A stretch of 64,000 nucleotides of DNA from Parasponia andersonii (GCA_002914805.1 JXTB01000256.1:452956-516955); one strand, 5' to 3'. Numbered from the stretch's first letter, positions 10,759 through 23,089 are shown. Program-made: numbers and translations. Notes: generated by a model from the sequence alone, not told the origin.

Positions 10759-12316
10759 TAGAGGGATGACAATTCTTGTTACTGTGTCGTAATCATGTCG
10801 TGTCGAGACATGTATATAACAAGAATATACTAAACCCGACATGACACGTTTGATAATCGTGTCACTATGTATAAACTCGTACACGACCTGCTAAATTAGT
10901 AGGTCACTCATGATACGACACATTTAACACGATATTTCCACGGGTCATATTCAGGTCGTGTATAACCTATATTAACTTGTTTATCATCTAACCTATTAAA
11001 TGAATCAAATAACCTGTTAAAGTTAATTAGGTCCTATATAGATTAATCTATCATAATTATTAACCTATTAAGCTTAACAAGTTGACCTATTTTTACATTT
11101 CCAATATAACCTAATATAACCTAATTAACCCACTTCAGATTTTCAGTAAAATCGAATTAACATAATTTCCATTTTCAATATAATAGAACCAACAAGACCA
11201 CAAGATATATAAGCAATCAAACAAAAAAATATAGTCTAAAGTCTCCAATATACATAACATAATATTATCTCAACAATCTAAATAAACATAAAAATAAAGT
11301 TTCAACACACATATAAGCTATGACATAACAGAGTCTCAAAGATCCAAACTAAAGTAGGAAACACACACATAAGTTCATAACATAAATAAACATAAGTCTC
11401 AACACATTGACACACATGATATATGACAAACATAAGTCTCACCACATAAAATGAAATAAGCAATAACTTCAAACTCTAATAGAATTTGAGCAAGTTGTTG
11501 AGGATGGCTCCTTTTCATTTATGGTCATCTTGAAGACATCTTGAGTAACATCATCCAAGTCATCTTCAAATTTATCTATATCAAATAGTCAAACAAAATA
11601 ATAAAAATAGCGTAGGCAAACTAATAAAAATATTAAATTTTGGAAAGAAAAAAATGAGATAATAATTTAACCATTGTCTCCATGTATTGAATCTCTTAAG
11701 CAAATAATTACCTCCACTGTGTTAGGTTTAAGTGAGGTGCGATATTGATCAAGCACATGCCCCCCCACACTAAATAAAACTTCAGAAGCAATAGTAGAAA
11801 CATGAATACTCAAGATGTCACGAGCCATAGCAACAAGTTTTGGATAATAGAATTGATTAGACTTCCAAAAAGTTAGGACGTCTAACTTTATATTCCGAGC
11901 TATCCTTGGCTCATCTAAGTAGAGCTCCAATTGAGATTTTTACATGGAGTTGCTCAATTCGTCACTTGACATATCATCAAATTCTTATATCACAAAATAT
12001 TGAACATACATTAAAAATAAAGAAAGAATAAATAGATAAAATACACTTAAAGAACAATATTAAGGAAACATTACCTTAAATACTCCCAGTATATTATCAA
12101 TATCATCCATTGAAGGCATAGTATTGGCATTTTGCCTTTGTGGAGGATTAGATGTTGAAAGTTGAGTAGATTTTGACTTATATTCCTCAAACAAAGATTC
12201 TAATTTCTTCTTAACACAAAAATACTCAAGAGAATCTTCTCCATAAGTCTTTTTGTAGCAAAAATGAATACAATTCAGCTTATATCGAGGCTCCATAATA
12301 ACCGTTATAGCCAAAG
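10759..12316 (-). pseudogene. Decayed hAT-superfamily DNA transposon (transposase C-terminal half), interrupted by a Copia element
   Basis: On the minus strand, 12314-12060 encodes a segment typical of hAT transposases (EPRYKLNCIHF, then a charged helix, then a Ser/Gln-rich linker). The stretch 11930-11667 encodes the hAT C-terminal dimerisation domain (DVLTFWKSNQFYYPKLVAMA, DILSIHVSTIASEVLFSVGG, VLDQYRTSLKPNTVE). The two are separated by stops. Downstream, at about 10760-11000, are many CGTGTCG / CGACACG-type words in both orientations, which is usual for hAT subterminal regions. GAGGGATGACAATTC near 10761 looks like the terminal inverted repeat. The upstream half of the transposase is missing because a Copia LTR begins at 12317 inside the frame. 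No other hAT end was found within the window. Confidence 0.82.
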
Positions 12317-13274
12317 TGTTGGAATAATGTTCTATAAAGCAGTTTATTTTTTAGACATTATAAATAATATTTATTAGATTATTTAGTATCTATTTGTTAT
12401 TAATAAATTCCATATTATGAATTTCTATTTCATTTATGTCCTATTGATATACATGTAATGTGTATGTTTATCTTATGCAAACATCTAAAAGATTCCAAGA
12501 CATGAAATGAGTAATAAAGAATTATTCGTATGATGAGTTCAAATGTGGGAGACATTATATTTTTTATTTCATTATGTCTATATTAAATTGTTCACATTCT
12601 GCATATTGAAGATGGAATACTTTACTATGCTATAGAATGTAGTATTGTCTATTTAATTAATAAAGTCTCTAATTATCGAAGTGAGTCTTCGAATAGAAAC
12701 ACTAGTGTGTTATAAGAAAGTTATAACAACATCGAACAGGACCTAGTGAATTAGAATTCGAGGTTAAGTGCCGTAACTCAAATTTCTAATTTTACTAATC
12801 TAGCACTATTGTAGAAGACCTTAATCCTAGTGATTAACGAACTTACTTTCATGTGTTTTGTCTTTTTNNNNNNNNNNNNNNNNNNNNNNNNNNNNNNNNN
12901 NNNNNNNNNNNNNNNNNNNNNNNNNNNNNNAATTGTTAATAAGCTTCACAGAAAATAAATGACATTTAGTCCAAGAGTTCAATATTGGGCCTATAGTGGT
13001 GTGCCCCAATATTAATGGACAAGGGCCAATCATAATTAAGAGTTAATTATGATAGTGGGTATATGGTTCATTGGAGCTTGGGTTTTATGGATCCATCTAG
13101 TCCCCTATCTAGCTCAAATTAAAGCCCAATAGTCATTTGATGATCAGTTAAGCCCAATAAGCCTAATAAGCCTATTAGGGTTTACTAATCTCTTTATATT
13201 TAAGAGAAAAGTTCTCTAGCAATGACATACAAGTGATATACGTGAAACACCCCTCCAGAAGAGAGTGTCACATG

Positions 13275-13312
<38 letters not shown>

Positions 13313-13685
13313 AAAATCGGCCACCACTAGGGATTCGCTGTCCATGGTGTTTCGGTCATCCTGGAGAAATCGGTTCGAGAAGATTGTCTTCTTGTTTTTC
13401 TGCGGATCTCTTTGTTGGGAATCAAAAAGGTGACCACCCATTGGATCAATCAAATGGCTTTCGAGAATAGACGGGAAGACGAGAAGATCGTGGAGCGAAT
13501 CCAGGTATCATTCTTGTCTAGATCAAGAGTTAATTCATGTTAGATCACGATCCCAAACATTTTGTAAAAAGAAAAATTTTAAACGACCAATTCCGCTACG
13601 TTTCTTGATTTTACAAAACTATAGTGTTTTTGAAAATAATTTTATGAAAATATTTTCCAGAAATTTATTCCAATAAATACCAGCA
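12317..13685 (+). mobile_element. 5' LTR of a Ty1/Copia retrotransposon
   Basis: The unit begins TGTTGGAATAATG and ends CCAGCA before a primer-binding site. It matches, with scattered substitutions, the copy at 20165-21509 and more distantly the one at 57774-59444. It includes an N run at 12868-12930. Replacing the 63 N by the 358 bp present in the 3' LTR gives about 1664 bp, close to the 1671 bp of the intact copy at 57774. A TATA-like TTTATATTTAAGAG near 13193 followed by a (GA)n run at about 13279-13306 is shared with the 3' LTR and may mark the LTR promoter. The bases before it (CAAAG, 12312-12316) are the candidate target-site duplication. Confidence 0.92.
12868..12930. other. Assembly gap (63 N) inside the Copia 5' LTR
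   Basis: The flanks match 3' LTR positions 20715 and 21074, so about 358 bp are missing here rather than 63. The gap size is therefore nominal. Confidence 0.9.
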
Positions 13686-13686
13686 A

Positions 13687-13700
13687 TTGGTACTAAAGCC
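13687..13700 (+). other. Primer-binding site of the Copia element, mutated
   Basis: TTGGTACTAAAGCC lies two bases past the LTR end. It resembles the tRNA-Met complement (TGGTATCAGAGC) with mismatches. The second family member has the better match TTGGTATCAAGAGC at 59446-59459. Confidence 0.75.
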
Positions 13701-16159
13701 AGGTTTTATTGTTGATCTAGCATGTTTTACTCCAGTGTATTCTCTTGTTGATTGATGTTTTTGATTTCCGGAAAATTTTTGTTTATGTTTGGTCATGTTC
13801 ATATTATGAGTATGCTCTAGTTTGTATGATGGCCAATAGATTCAATGCGATTGAATGTTTATTTGATTAGATGTTGCTATGAGGAAATGATCATGTTTAT
13901 TTTGATTTTTGTTTTCGGGCATGTTCTTGATTTCTATACGTTCATATTTTATGTTCTTGATAAAACTATGCATGGAAATGTTTTGATCTTTAATTGTTTT
14001 TTGGAGTTTTAGGAAAAATGTTTTTTTTTTCAATTTTTTTTTTAAAAAAGAACGAAATGACGGAGTAGTGCACAGCTAGGAGCCGTGCGCACTGCCCGCA
14101 TGAGTCCCGCAGGTGTGACCTACGTGTGGGCCGCGCAGGCATGACCCCGCGCATGGTCGCGCGGGTGAGGCGCTGCGGGCCACGCGGATGGGATCCGTGC
14201 ATGGCCTATGGGTTGCCTCCCTGCGCAGGCCGCGCGGGTGCACCCTGCCCATGCAATGCGGGCACGGTCCCGCTGGTCGTGTGGATGTGATCCGATCATG
14301 GCTTGCGAGCGGCCAGCTCGCGCATGCCTCACGAGATCACCCCGTGCATGGCGCACGGGCACAACTTTGCTGGCCACATGGATATGATCCGCGCATGGCC
14401 AGTGGGTGGCCTGCTGTGTGCCGGCCACGCGGGTGGCCTCCTGTGCCTTCGCCGCTCGGGGTGCCGCCTTGTACATTTGATGTACGAGCATTACGCGAGC
14501 CTGTTGTCACTCAGTAGTTGTCTCGAGCGAGATCGCGTAGTGTTATGTGAGCCCGTTGGCGCTCGGTAGTTGTCCCGAGTGTGGCCACATACCGGCTTCC
14601 CGTTCCGTCGGTCAGCTTGTCCCGACACGTTTCGTATTTCCGGCTATAATTTTAATTATTTTCATTTTAAAGTTAATTTAATTTATCCATAGTTTAATGA
14701 AAACTGATAGATTAAATTTTAAATTCAAAATTTTAAAATCCTTATTAAATTTGAATTTTTGAAATTTAAATTGATAGGATATTTTAATTTGAATTGTGGA
14801 TATGATTGATATCCATAATATCTTAATTATTATTTGAATAATTAGAGATATTTTAAAATAGAAATTTTTAAAATTAGATATTATGAGATAATATCCTTTT
14901 AGTTTTAAATTCAAATTTGAACAGATATTTTTAAAACTGATTATATGATAGTTGGTAATTTATTTTTGAATTTTAAATTTGTTTAAATTCAAATTAGTGA
15001 TATTGTAGGAGATTTTATTTGTAAAATCTTTTATCTTTTAAATTTCGAATTTTGTAAAGATTTGAAATTTAAATTTAAATCAGAATATCTTTTCAAATCG
15101 TTAAATTTGAATTTATGGTTGGTAGATATTTAATGAGATTAGATATTAATTTGAATTTTGAATTCAAGTCTGACAGGATAAGATAATAGGAGATATTTAA
15201 GGAAGTTAAATTCAAATTAAGATTTCAAAAAGTTGGAATTTAAATTTGAGATATTTTAGGAGATTTAATTAGCTAAATCTTTTATTTAAACTAATTAGAT
15301 TTTGTGAAAATCTTTTCCTATTTAAATTTTAAATATTATCTTCCATATTTAAATATTTACATCTTATCAATTAGAATTATTTAAATGTTAAATAATTTTA
15401 AATTGTTAGAAATTAATAAATCATTAATAATTAATTATTTTTCTGCTTACTACTTTGGTATTATTAGGACAATGTTGCATGCATGCCTAATAATTCAGTA
15501 TTATTATATGATCTTTAGTAACATGTCATATAGAAAATTAGAGCTACTCTCATGCAAATATGAACATGCTTACATAATTGATTTTAGGTTACTAAACTAG
15601 TTAGATAACTGGGTAAAATCTATAAATCCCTTATTATAAAATATTGAGTGGGAGAAGGTATATGATACCTATGGTCTCTATTGTTGGTTCGTTATGTATT
15701 AGGATGAGCCTTGCCTCAGAATCTTGCTGAGCTCACATAAGAGATTTTTTTTTTTTTATCAGGGTAATACTCAAAATGAGCTTCTAAGGATAAGGTACTA
15801 GGTTGACTATATGAGGCTGATCGCCCGTAGGAGACGGTCTTATATAGAAAGCTTAGTTACGGAAACAATGATTAAACACTCAACTCGAAACATTAATATC
15901 CTCCCGTAGGAGTTCTTATTAATCGATTAGGGGACCAAAGAGAATGATAGTTAGAAATATGGGATAAGAGTTATCTGTCTATTTACTAACTGAAATTATT
16001 TCAGTTTGACTTGCTGATTGCATGACTTCCCGTAGGAGGCTTGTAATTAGTGGTTGGTTAAATTATCATGAATATAAATGATAGTCTTAGGGATACTTCA
16101 CTTGCATATTGTATGCTTAAATACTTTATGTTAATTATTCAAAACATAATAAATGATGT
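13701..16159 (+). other. Long untranslated leader of the Copia element (GC island, AT-rich part, conserved short motif)
   Basis: About 2.5 kb separate the primer-binding site from gag. From about 14057 to 14640 the leader is strongly GC-rich and built of degenerate units such as GGCCGCGCGGGTG and CCGCGCATGGCC. It ends in a segment conserved with the second copy (CTCGAGCGAGATCGCGTAG). From 14640 to about 15450 it is extremely AT-rich, with repeated AAATTTGAATTT-like words. From about 15590 to 16100 it is conserved with the second copy, including three CCCGTAGGAG motifs at 15824, 15903 and 16029. Open frames in the GC-rich part occur on both strands and look like composition effects, not genes. 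Confidence 0.7.
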
Positions 16160-17010
16160 TTGCTTATACGTGGAATATTTATTTATTTTTTAATAGATAT
16201 AGCACTTAATCCCTTATCCACTTTACTCATACAAAATAAGTTGGACGGTGAAAACTATGTAGACTGGAAACGTAACCTAGACATAGTGCTTACTGTTGAT
16301 AAATATAAGTGGGTTCTCACCACTCCGTGTCCTGCTCAGCTAACTGAGGAATCCACGAACGATGAAAGAAACTTATATGATAAGTGGAAGCAATCTGATA
16401 AGATGGCTAAGTGCTATATACTTGGCTCAATGAGCAATATATTACAACAACAATATCGTGGGATGGATACTGCTATTGACATTATGCTGAGTATTGATGA
16501 AATATTCGCCAGTCTCGGTCGTCAAGCTAGAAATATGCTACAAGTGCATTTATAAATCTTCGTCAAAAGAAGGGTACTCCAGTTCGGGAATATATGATGA
16601 AAGTCATCGCATACCTTAACGAACTGGAAATTCTTAGAGCTGAAATTGATTGTGACACCCAAATTGACATGGTTTTGAACATATTGTCAGACACCTTCAA
16701 TCAATTTAAGATTGATCATGAAATTCGCCGGAAGGATTATACTCTTACTGGCCTAATGAAAGATCTGCAAATAACAGAGAATATTCTTAAGAAGAAAAAG
16801 TCAGGATTAGCTGAGGCTAATGTAGCTCAAGCTAGTTCTTCCAAACCTAAGTTGAAAGGCAAATGTAAGTGGAAGAAAAAGACTCCTGCTTCTCTGGCTC
16901 CAAAGAAAAAGAAGACCAAGAAAGATGCCAAACCAAAGGGAAAATGTTTCCACTGCGGTGAGGATGGACATTAGAAGAGGAACTGCAAAACTTACCTAGC
17001 CCTTAAAAAG
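16160..17010 (+). pseudogene. Copia gag, broken by a frameshift and stop codons
   Basis: The first part (KLDGENYVDWKRNLDIVL at about 16240-16293) is the conserved start of Copia Gag proteins. A frameshift near 16540 moves the frame before the segment reading INLRQKKGTPVREYMMKV. A basic Lys-rich linker precedes a CCHC zinc knuckle (CFHCGEDGH at 16945-16971). The residue after its His is a TAG stop (16972-16974) where a Trp is usual, followed by KRNC. A protein of about 270 residues would be the family norm. The ATG at 16160 may lie a little upstream of the ancestral start. Confidence 0.88.
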
Positions 17011-17049
17011 GAAAAGGACAACGGCAAGGACAAACAAGGTAATGACAAT

Positions 17050-19916
17050 TTGTTGTTCATTGAGACTTGTCATGTGGATGATTCTATCGATTCTTGGATC
17101 GTAGATTCGGGAGCCACTGACCATGTTTGTAATACTTTGCAAGGGTTCAAGGAAACCAAGAATTTCGCTAGTGAAGAGTTCACGCTGCGATTGGGAGATG
17201 GCTCAATAGTTGAAGCTCATGCAATAAGAGATGTTTTTTTTTAATTTCGATGATTTTAGGTTTTTAGAAACAAAGAATTGTTATTACATTCCGGTGTTGA
17301 AATAGAATTTGATTTCTTTTTCCTGTTTAATGAGACAATGTTATTTTGTTCATTTTGACAATATAGTTTCTATTAGAAAGAATAAAAGTCTTCTTTGCAC
17401 TGGTACTCATAGGAGTAATCTTTTCTTTATTCAACCTAAAAGTATCTTATTGCACAATCTTGAAAATGTTTCTGAACATATAGAATCTAAACATAAGAAA
17501 ATGAAAGTGAGTACTAATGATGAAACTTATCTCTGGCATTTGAGACTCGGTTATATTAACCTAAACAGAATTCAAAGATTAGTCAATAATGGACCTCTAA
17601 GTTCATTAGCATTCAAACAATTACCAACTTGTGAATCCTGTCTGGAAGGTAAAATGACTAAAAGACCATTTACTGGAAAAGGTATTAGAGTTCAAGAATG
17701 TCTTGAGTTAGTACACACTGATGTCTGTGGGCCCTTGAATATTCAATCACGAGGAGGATTTGAATACTTCATTACGTTAATGGATGATTATTCTAGATTT
17801 GGTTATGTTTGCCTAATGCAACGCAAATTGGATTCTTTTGAAAAGTTCAAAGAATTCAAAGCGGAAACTGAAAAGCAGTTAGGAAAGAACATAAAAACCC
17901 TTCGATGTGATCGAGGTGGTGAATATCTCTCTGGAGAATTCTCTGAATTTCTCACAGACAATGGGATCCTATCCCAACTCACAGCACCTGGTATGCCTCA
18001 ACTAAATGGTGTTGCTGAAAGAAGAAATAGGACACTTTTGGATATGGTTAGGTTGATGCTCAGTTATTCACAATTATCCGCATCTTTTTTAGGGTCATGC
18101 CTTAGAAACTACTATGTATCTGCTGAATAGAGTTCCTTCTAAGTCAGTACCTAAGACTCTATTTGAACTATGGAAAGGACATAAACTTACTTTGCGTCAT
18201 ATCCATATTTGGGGCTGTCCAGCATACATGTTGAAAGGGAAAACAACTAAGTTGGAATCACGATCTGAATTGTATCTATTTGTAGGTTACCCAAAAGGAA
18301 CTAGAGGGTATTATTTCTATAGTAATGAAGAAAAGAGAGTGTTTGTGAGTACAAATGCTACTTTCTTAGAAGAAAACTATATGAAAGTTTTCAAACCCAA
18401 AAGTAAGTTAATTCTAGAAGAATTAACTGATGATGTTATCAGCCCATCTATAGAAGATAAGATAGAGAAAGCACTTAGAAAAGATAAATCACTTGAAACT
18501 CAACAAACATCAGATCCTCGTCGTAGTGGGAGAGTTGTGAGATAACCTGAAAGATACTTGGAAATAGGAGAGTCTTGTGATCAAGAATCTGATCCTTACA
18601 CCTACAATGAGGCAATAGATGATGTTGATAAAGATCTCTGGCAAAAGGCAATGGAATCTGGAATAGAATCTATATACTCTAATAAAGTCTGGGAACTTGT
18701 AGATCCACCTGAAGGGATAAAACCCATCGGGTGTCAGTGGGTCTATAAGAGAAAGAGAGGAATAGATGTAAAAGTGGAGACTTTCAAAGTAAGGTTAGTT
18801 GCAAAGGGTTATACACAAAAAGAAGGTATCGACTATGAAGAAACCTTCTCTCCTGTAGCTATGATCAAGTCTATTCATATACTCTTATCCATCGCTGTAT
18901 CTCTTGATTATGAGATATGGCAAATAGACGTTAAGACTGCATTCCTGAATGGCAATCTTGATGAATGTATCTATATGATACAACCAGAGGAATTTGTTGA
19001 AAAGTGTCAATAAATAAAAGTTTGTGAACTTAAGAGTTCTATTTATGGACTCAAGCAAGCATCTAGATCATGGAACATAAGATTTGATGAAGCAATTAAG
19101 ACTTATGGTTTTGAACGAAACATAGATGAACCTTGTATCTATAAAAGAATTCAGGATAACAAAGTGATTTTTCTGGTACTGTATGTTAATGATATTTTAA
19201 TCATTGGGAATGATGTTGGATCATTATCATCAGTGAAAGTTTGGTTAGCACAATAGTTTGATATGAAGGACTTAGGTGAAGCTTGCTATGTTCTAGGAAT
19301 ACAGATTCTACGAGATAGAAAGAATAAATGCATAGCTTTATCACAAGCTTCATATGTAGACAAAATACTGGTAAAGTTTGCAATGCATAATTCTAAGAAA
19401 GATTTAACACCCTTTCGTAAAGGAATTACTCTGTCTAATGAGAATTCTCCTAAGACAGAAAAAGAGAAAGAATAGATGAGAAATATTCCTTATGCTTCGG
19501 CAGTGGGAAGTCTCATGTATGCCATGCTTTGCACAAGACTAAATATTTGTTATGCTGTTGGGATTGTAAGTCGTTACCAATCCAATCCAGGACATGAACA
19601 TTGGGGTGCAGTCAAGCATATTCTAAAGTATCTTCGGAGAACTATAAATCATATGCTTGTATATTCTAAAGAAGAACTAACATCTGTTAGATATACTGAT
19701 TCGGATTTTCAATATGATAAAGACTCTAGAAGATCAGCCTGTAGTTCAGTCTTTATCCTTGGTGGTGGAGCCATTATATGGAGGAGTATCAAGCAATCTT
19801 ATGTTGCGGATTCAACCTTGGAGGCCGAATATGTGGCAAATTCTGAAGCAGCTAAAGAGGTGGTCTGGCTTCGTAATTTCCTTTTAGATCTTGAGACAGT
19901 ACCCAGAGCACAATAA
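17050..19916 (+). pseudogene. Copia pol (protease, integrase, reverse transcriptase, RNase H), multiply broken
   Basis: Domains run in Copia order. The protease has the motif WIVDSGATDH (about 17098). The GAG-pre-integrase region has HLRLGYIN and CESCLEGK (about 17540-17655). The integrase core has HTDVCGP, CDRGGEYLSGEF and GVAERRNRTLLD (about 17715-18050). Reverse transcriptase has CQWVYKRK, DYEETFSPVA, WQIDVKTAFLNG and YGLKQASRSW (about 18730-19070). RNase H has YTDSDFQYDKDSRR and TLEAEYVANSEAAKEVVW (about 19690-19870). The reading frame is interrupted at about 17244, by a frameshift near 18095, by TAA at 18543-18545 and 19011-19013, and by TAG at about 19255 and 19473. The catalytic YVDD box reads YVND (about 19183-19194), so the enzyme would be inactive even without the stops. 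Several stops fit C-to-T or G-to-A change from Gln or Trp codons. Confidence 0.93.
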
Positions 19917-20164
19917 CCTATGACACTTAGTTGCTAACTCCAGAGAGCCCAGAAGCCACAAGAGGGGAAAGCACATAGAGAGGAAATATTATGTACTCAG
20001 AGAAATTGTTCAAAGAGGAGACGTGATAGTGAGTAAGATAGTATCTGCAGAGAACCTTGCTGATCCTTTTACCAAATCTTTGGTTACCAAAGTATTTGAA
20101 GACCACCTAGAAGGAATGGGACTACGTGATATGTCACATCTGCTTTAAAGGCCAAGTATGAGAT
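19917..20164 (+). other. Copia 3' untranslated region and degenerate polypurine tract
   Basis: Residual RNase H C-terminal coding sequence continues past the last stop. Just before the 3' LTR the sequence reads GGCCAAGTATGAGAT (20151-20164 area). Copia elements usually have an AAGTGGGAGA-type tract here, so the polypurine tract has probably been mutated. Confidence 0.6.
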
Positions 20165-21509
20165 TGTTGGAATAATGTCCTATAAAGCAGTTTATTATTT
20201 AGACATTATAAAAAATATTTATTAGATTATTTAGTATCTATTTGTTATTAATAAATTCCATATTATGAATTTCTATTTCATTTATGTCCCATTGATATAC
20301 ATGTGATGTGTATGTTTATCTTATGGAAACATCTAAAAGATTCCAAGACATGAAATGAGTAATAAAGAATTATTTGTATGATGGGTTCATATGTGGGAGA
20401 CATTATATTCTTTATTTCATTATGTCTAAATTAAATTATTCGCATTCTGCATATTGAACATGGAATACTTTACTATGCCATAGAATGTAGTGTTGTCTAT
20501 TTAATTAATAAAGTATCTAATTATCGAAGTAAGTCTTCGGATAGAAACACTAGTGCCTTATAAGAAAATTATAACAGCATCGAACAGGACCTAGTGAATT
20601 AGAATTTGAGATTAAGTGTTGTAACTCAAATTTCTAATTTTACTAATCTAGCACTATTGTAGAAGACCTTAATCCTAGTGATTAACGAACTTACTTTCAT
20701 GTGTTTTGTCTTTTTAATTTACTAAAGGACTAGTTTCGATTTATGGTTCGAATTCCGGTATCTTGGAAGATAAGGTATATGAAATGTGTAGAACGTTTTT
20801 CATGATGGACACCATGCATATGATATCACTTTGAGTTTTTCCAAGTACTTGGATAATATAATCCAGGGTCCTGGAATTCACTATGTGAATTTGACTGTGT
20901 TGGTATAAGCAGATACAAACACCATATTCAACTATTATCCATTAGATTAAAAATGGCAACTCAAAGGTAAATATATACTAGAGGAGTAATACGGAAATTT
21001 TACCTTATTAGTATGACATTACATTGGGGATATGTCTACAGGTATAGTATATACTTAATGGATCAAGCTAATTAATTGTTAATAAGCTTCACAGAAAATA
21101 AATGACATTTAGTCCAAGAGTTCAATATTGGGCCTACAGTGGTGTGCCCCAATATTAATGGACAAGGGTCAATCATAATTAAGAGTTAATTATGATAGTG
21201 GGTATATAGTCCATTGGAGCTTGGGTTTTATGGATCCATCTGGTCCCCTATCTAGCTCAAATTAAAGCCCAATAATCATTTGATGATCAGTTGAGCCCAA
21301 CAAGCCCAATAAGCCTATTATGGTATACTAATCTCTTTATATTTAAGAGAAAAGTTCTTTAGCAACGAGATACAAGTGATATACGTGAAACACCCCTCCA
21401 GAAGAGAGTGTCACACGAAAACAGAGAGAGAGAGAGAGAGAGAAAGTAGAGAAAATCGGCCACCACTAGGGACTCACTCTCCTTGGTGTTTCAGCCATCC
21501 CAGAGAAAT
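20165..21509 (+). mobile_element. 3' LTR of the Copia element, truncated
   Basis: It begins TGTTGGAATAATGTCC and follows the 5' LTR for about 1345 bp. Similarity stops near 21509 (after GAGAAAT), where the 5' LTR continues for a further roughly 320 bp. The last part of R/U5 and any right target-site duplication are therefore lost. The shared TATA-like and (GA)n region is at about 21343-21445. Confidence 0.9.
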
Positions 21510-22948
21510 TAGAACTGAGAGTTTTCTGGCTCTTAATCCCAAGATCGAATACATTTTTTCATCGTGACTTACTCCATAAATCACGGGTCGTGGTTACCGT
21601 GACCTCCCTTGCATCGTCGCGGCCTGTTTTCTACCGTCCCCTACGACTCCAGCTTTTAACATGGTTAAAATTCTTTTAACACTGTTAATTTTTTTTAAAA
21701 AAAAAAGAACATGTTAGTATCAACTAATTTTATCCCAAAAAAAAAAATCCTAATCTGCTTAAAAGATCATAATCTGCTTAGAAAACATTCCTTATTTGCT
21801 TTCTTTTTTTTTTTAATGTAATTGGGTTGATTAACGTTTTTTTTTTGTTAGTTAACGTTATTTTTTATTCAGTTTGTAAATGGAATACATTTTTTTCAGT
21901 AGTTTCCTTTACGTGATTTTTCTTTTTGACTTTACTTCTTTTTTCTATCTGCTTCTTTTTTCGTTGAATAACGTGGCTTTTTCAGTTTATAAAAACAATA
22001 TAGTAATAATATAGTTTATTTTAGAAGTTTTCATGTAAGTTATTTTTTATTGAATTTATTTATTTTATTTATTTCCCTTAGAAAATAATTTTGTACTAAG
22101 ATTATAAATCCTAAAATAAAAATAAATAAGAAATATATTTTTCTTTTCGTTGAAGTTCTTGGAATAAATTCTTAATTCGAAGATTCAATGGTGGTCTAAA
22201 AAAAATAAAGTTTAAGGTAGACTTAAGTATCATACGCTAATAGATTAACCTAGTAACCAAAATGGACTTACAGCCATTTTTTTGTCCCCAAATCACGGGC
22301 TAAAGAAAAGTTTTAAAAATAAAACTAATGAAAAGAAAAACATATCCAACAAAATTTAATGAAAAGAGTGAAAATTAATGAAAAACAAATCATAAAGAGG
22401 AAAATTAGAAAATTAAAAAAATGGCTACTATATTTTTAAAAAGTTAAAATATTAATAAAATTAAAAATATATACACTCTAAGATAAAAAAGACAACCAAT
22501 AAAAAAAGGCTTAAAAATACCAAATGAAAAAAGGAAAAACAAAAACAATGTTTAAAAATAAATGAAAAAGACTAAAAAAAAGGTCAATGATGTTTTCTTA
22601 AAACTAATGGAGCAGTCTTTTTTCTTTAAAAAAAAAAAAAGAGAGAGAGAGAGAGAAAGATGATTCCTTGTAAAAAAAGAACGTTATCTGAACTTAACAC
22701 TCTATTGAAAAAATAAAAGAGAAAGATGATTCCTTATAAAAAAAAATTAAAAAGAAAGAAACAAATAATAGAATGTTTATCAGAAGTAGTAGTAATATCC
22801 GTAATAATTTTATAAAATCACTATATGAGTTTGACCTTATATATTTGAAAAAAAAAAGTTCAAAGTTAAAAGAGAAGTTTACATAAAGAGATCTACTAAA
22901 CTCTCGTAACGAAGAAGAGGACCCACCTATAAATGTTTTCAAAACTAA
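21510..22948. other. AT-rich intergenic DNA, no gene seen
   Basis: The stretch is dominated by poly-T and poly-A runs and short open frames. A (GA)n run lies near 22640-22658. GAAAGATGATTCCTT followed by an A-run occurs twice (about 22656 and 22721), a small imperfect duplication. Confidence 0.5.
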
Positions 22949-23000
22949 TTGTTATTGTTATGTCACACATGTAGTTGTTATTGTTATGTCACACATGTAG
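22949..23000. repeat. Perfect 26-bp tandem duplication
   Basis: The segment at 22949-22974 (starting TTGTTATTGTTATGTC and ending ACACATGTAG) is repeated without change at 22975-23000. Confidence 0.95.
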
Positions 23001-23089
23001 AATTATTTAGAAATTCTATTCCTTTATAAACCCTAAAATATATTATTTTTTAACAAATTCTAAACTAATTCTATTGCTGTCGGGTTGGG

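Noticed and set aside
11667-12314. Possible domesticated hAT transposase gene
   Set aside because: Stops separate the domains and the N-terminal half with the zinc finger is missing because of the Copia insertion, so there is no sign of a preserved gene.
14120-14569. Overlapping open frames on both strands in the GC-rich part of the first Copia leader
   Set aside because: They arise from GC-rich repeats with few stop codons. They have no domain resemblance, and the equivalent region of the second copy has different frames.
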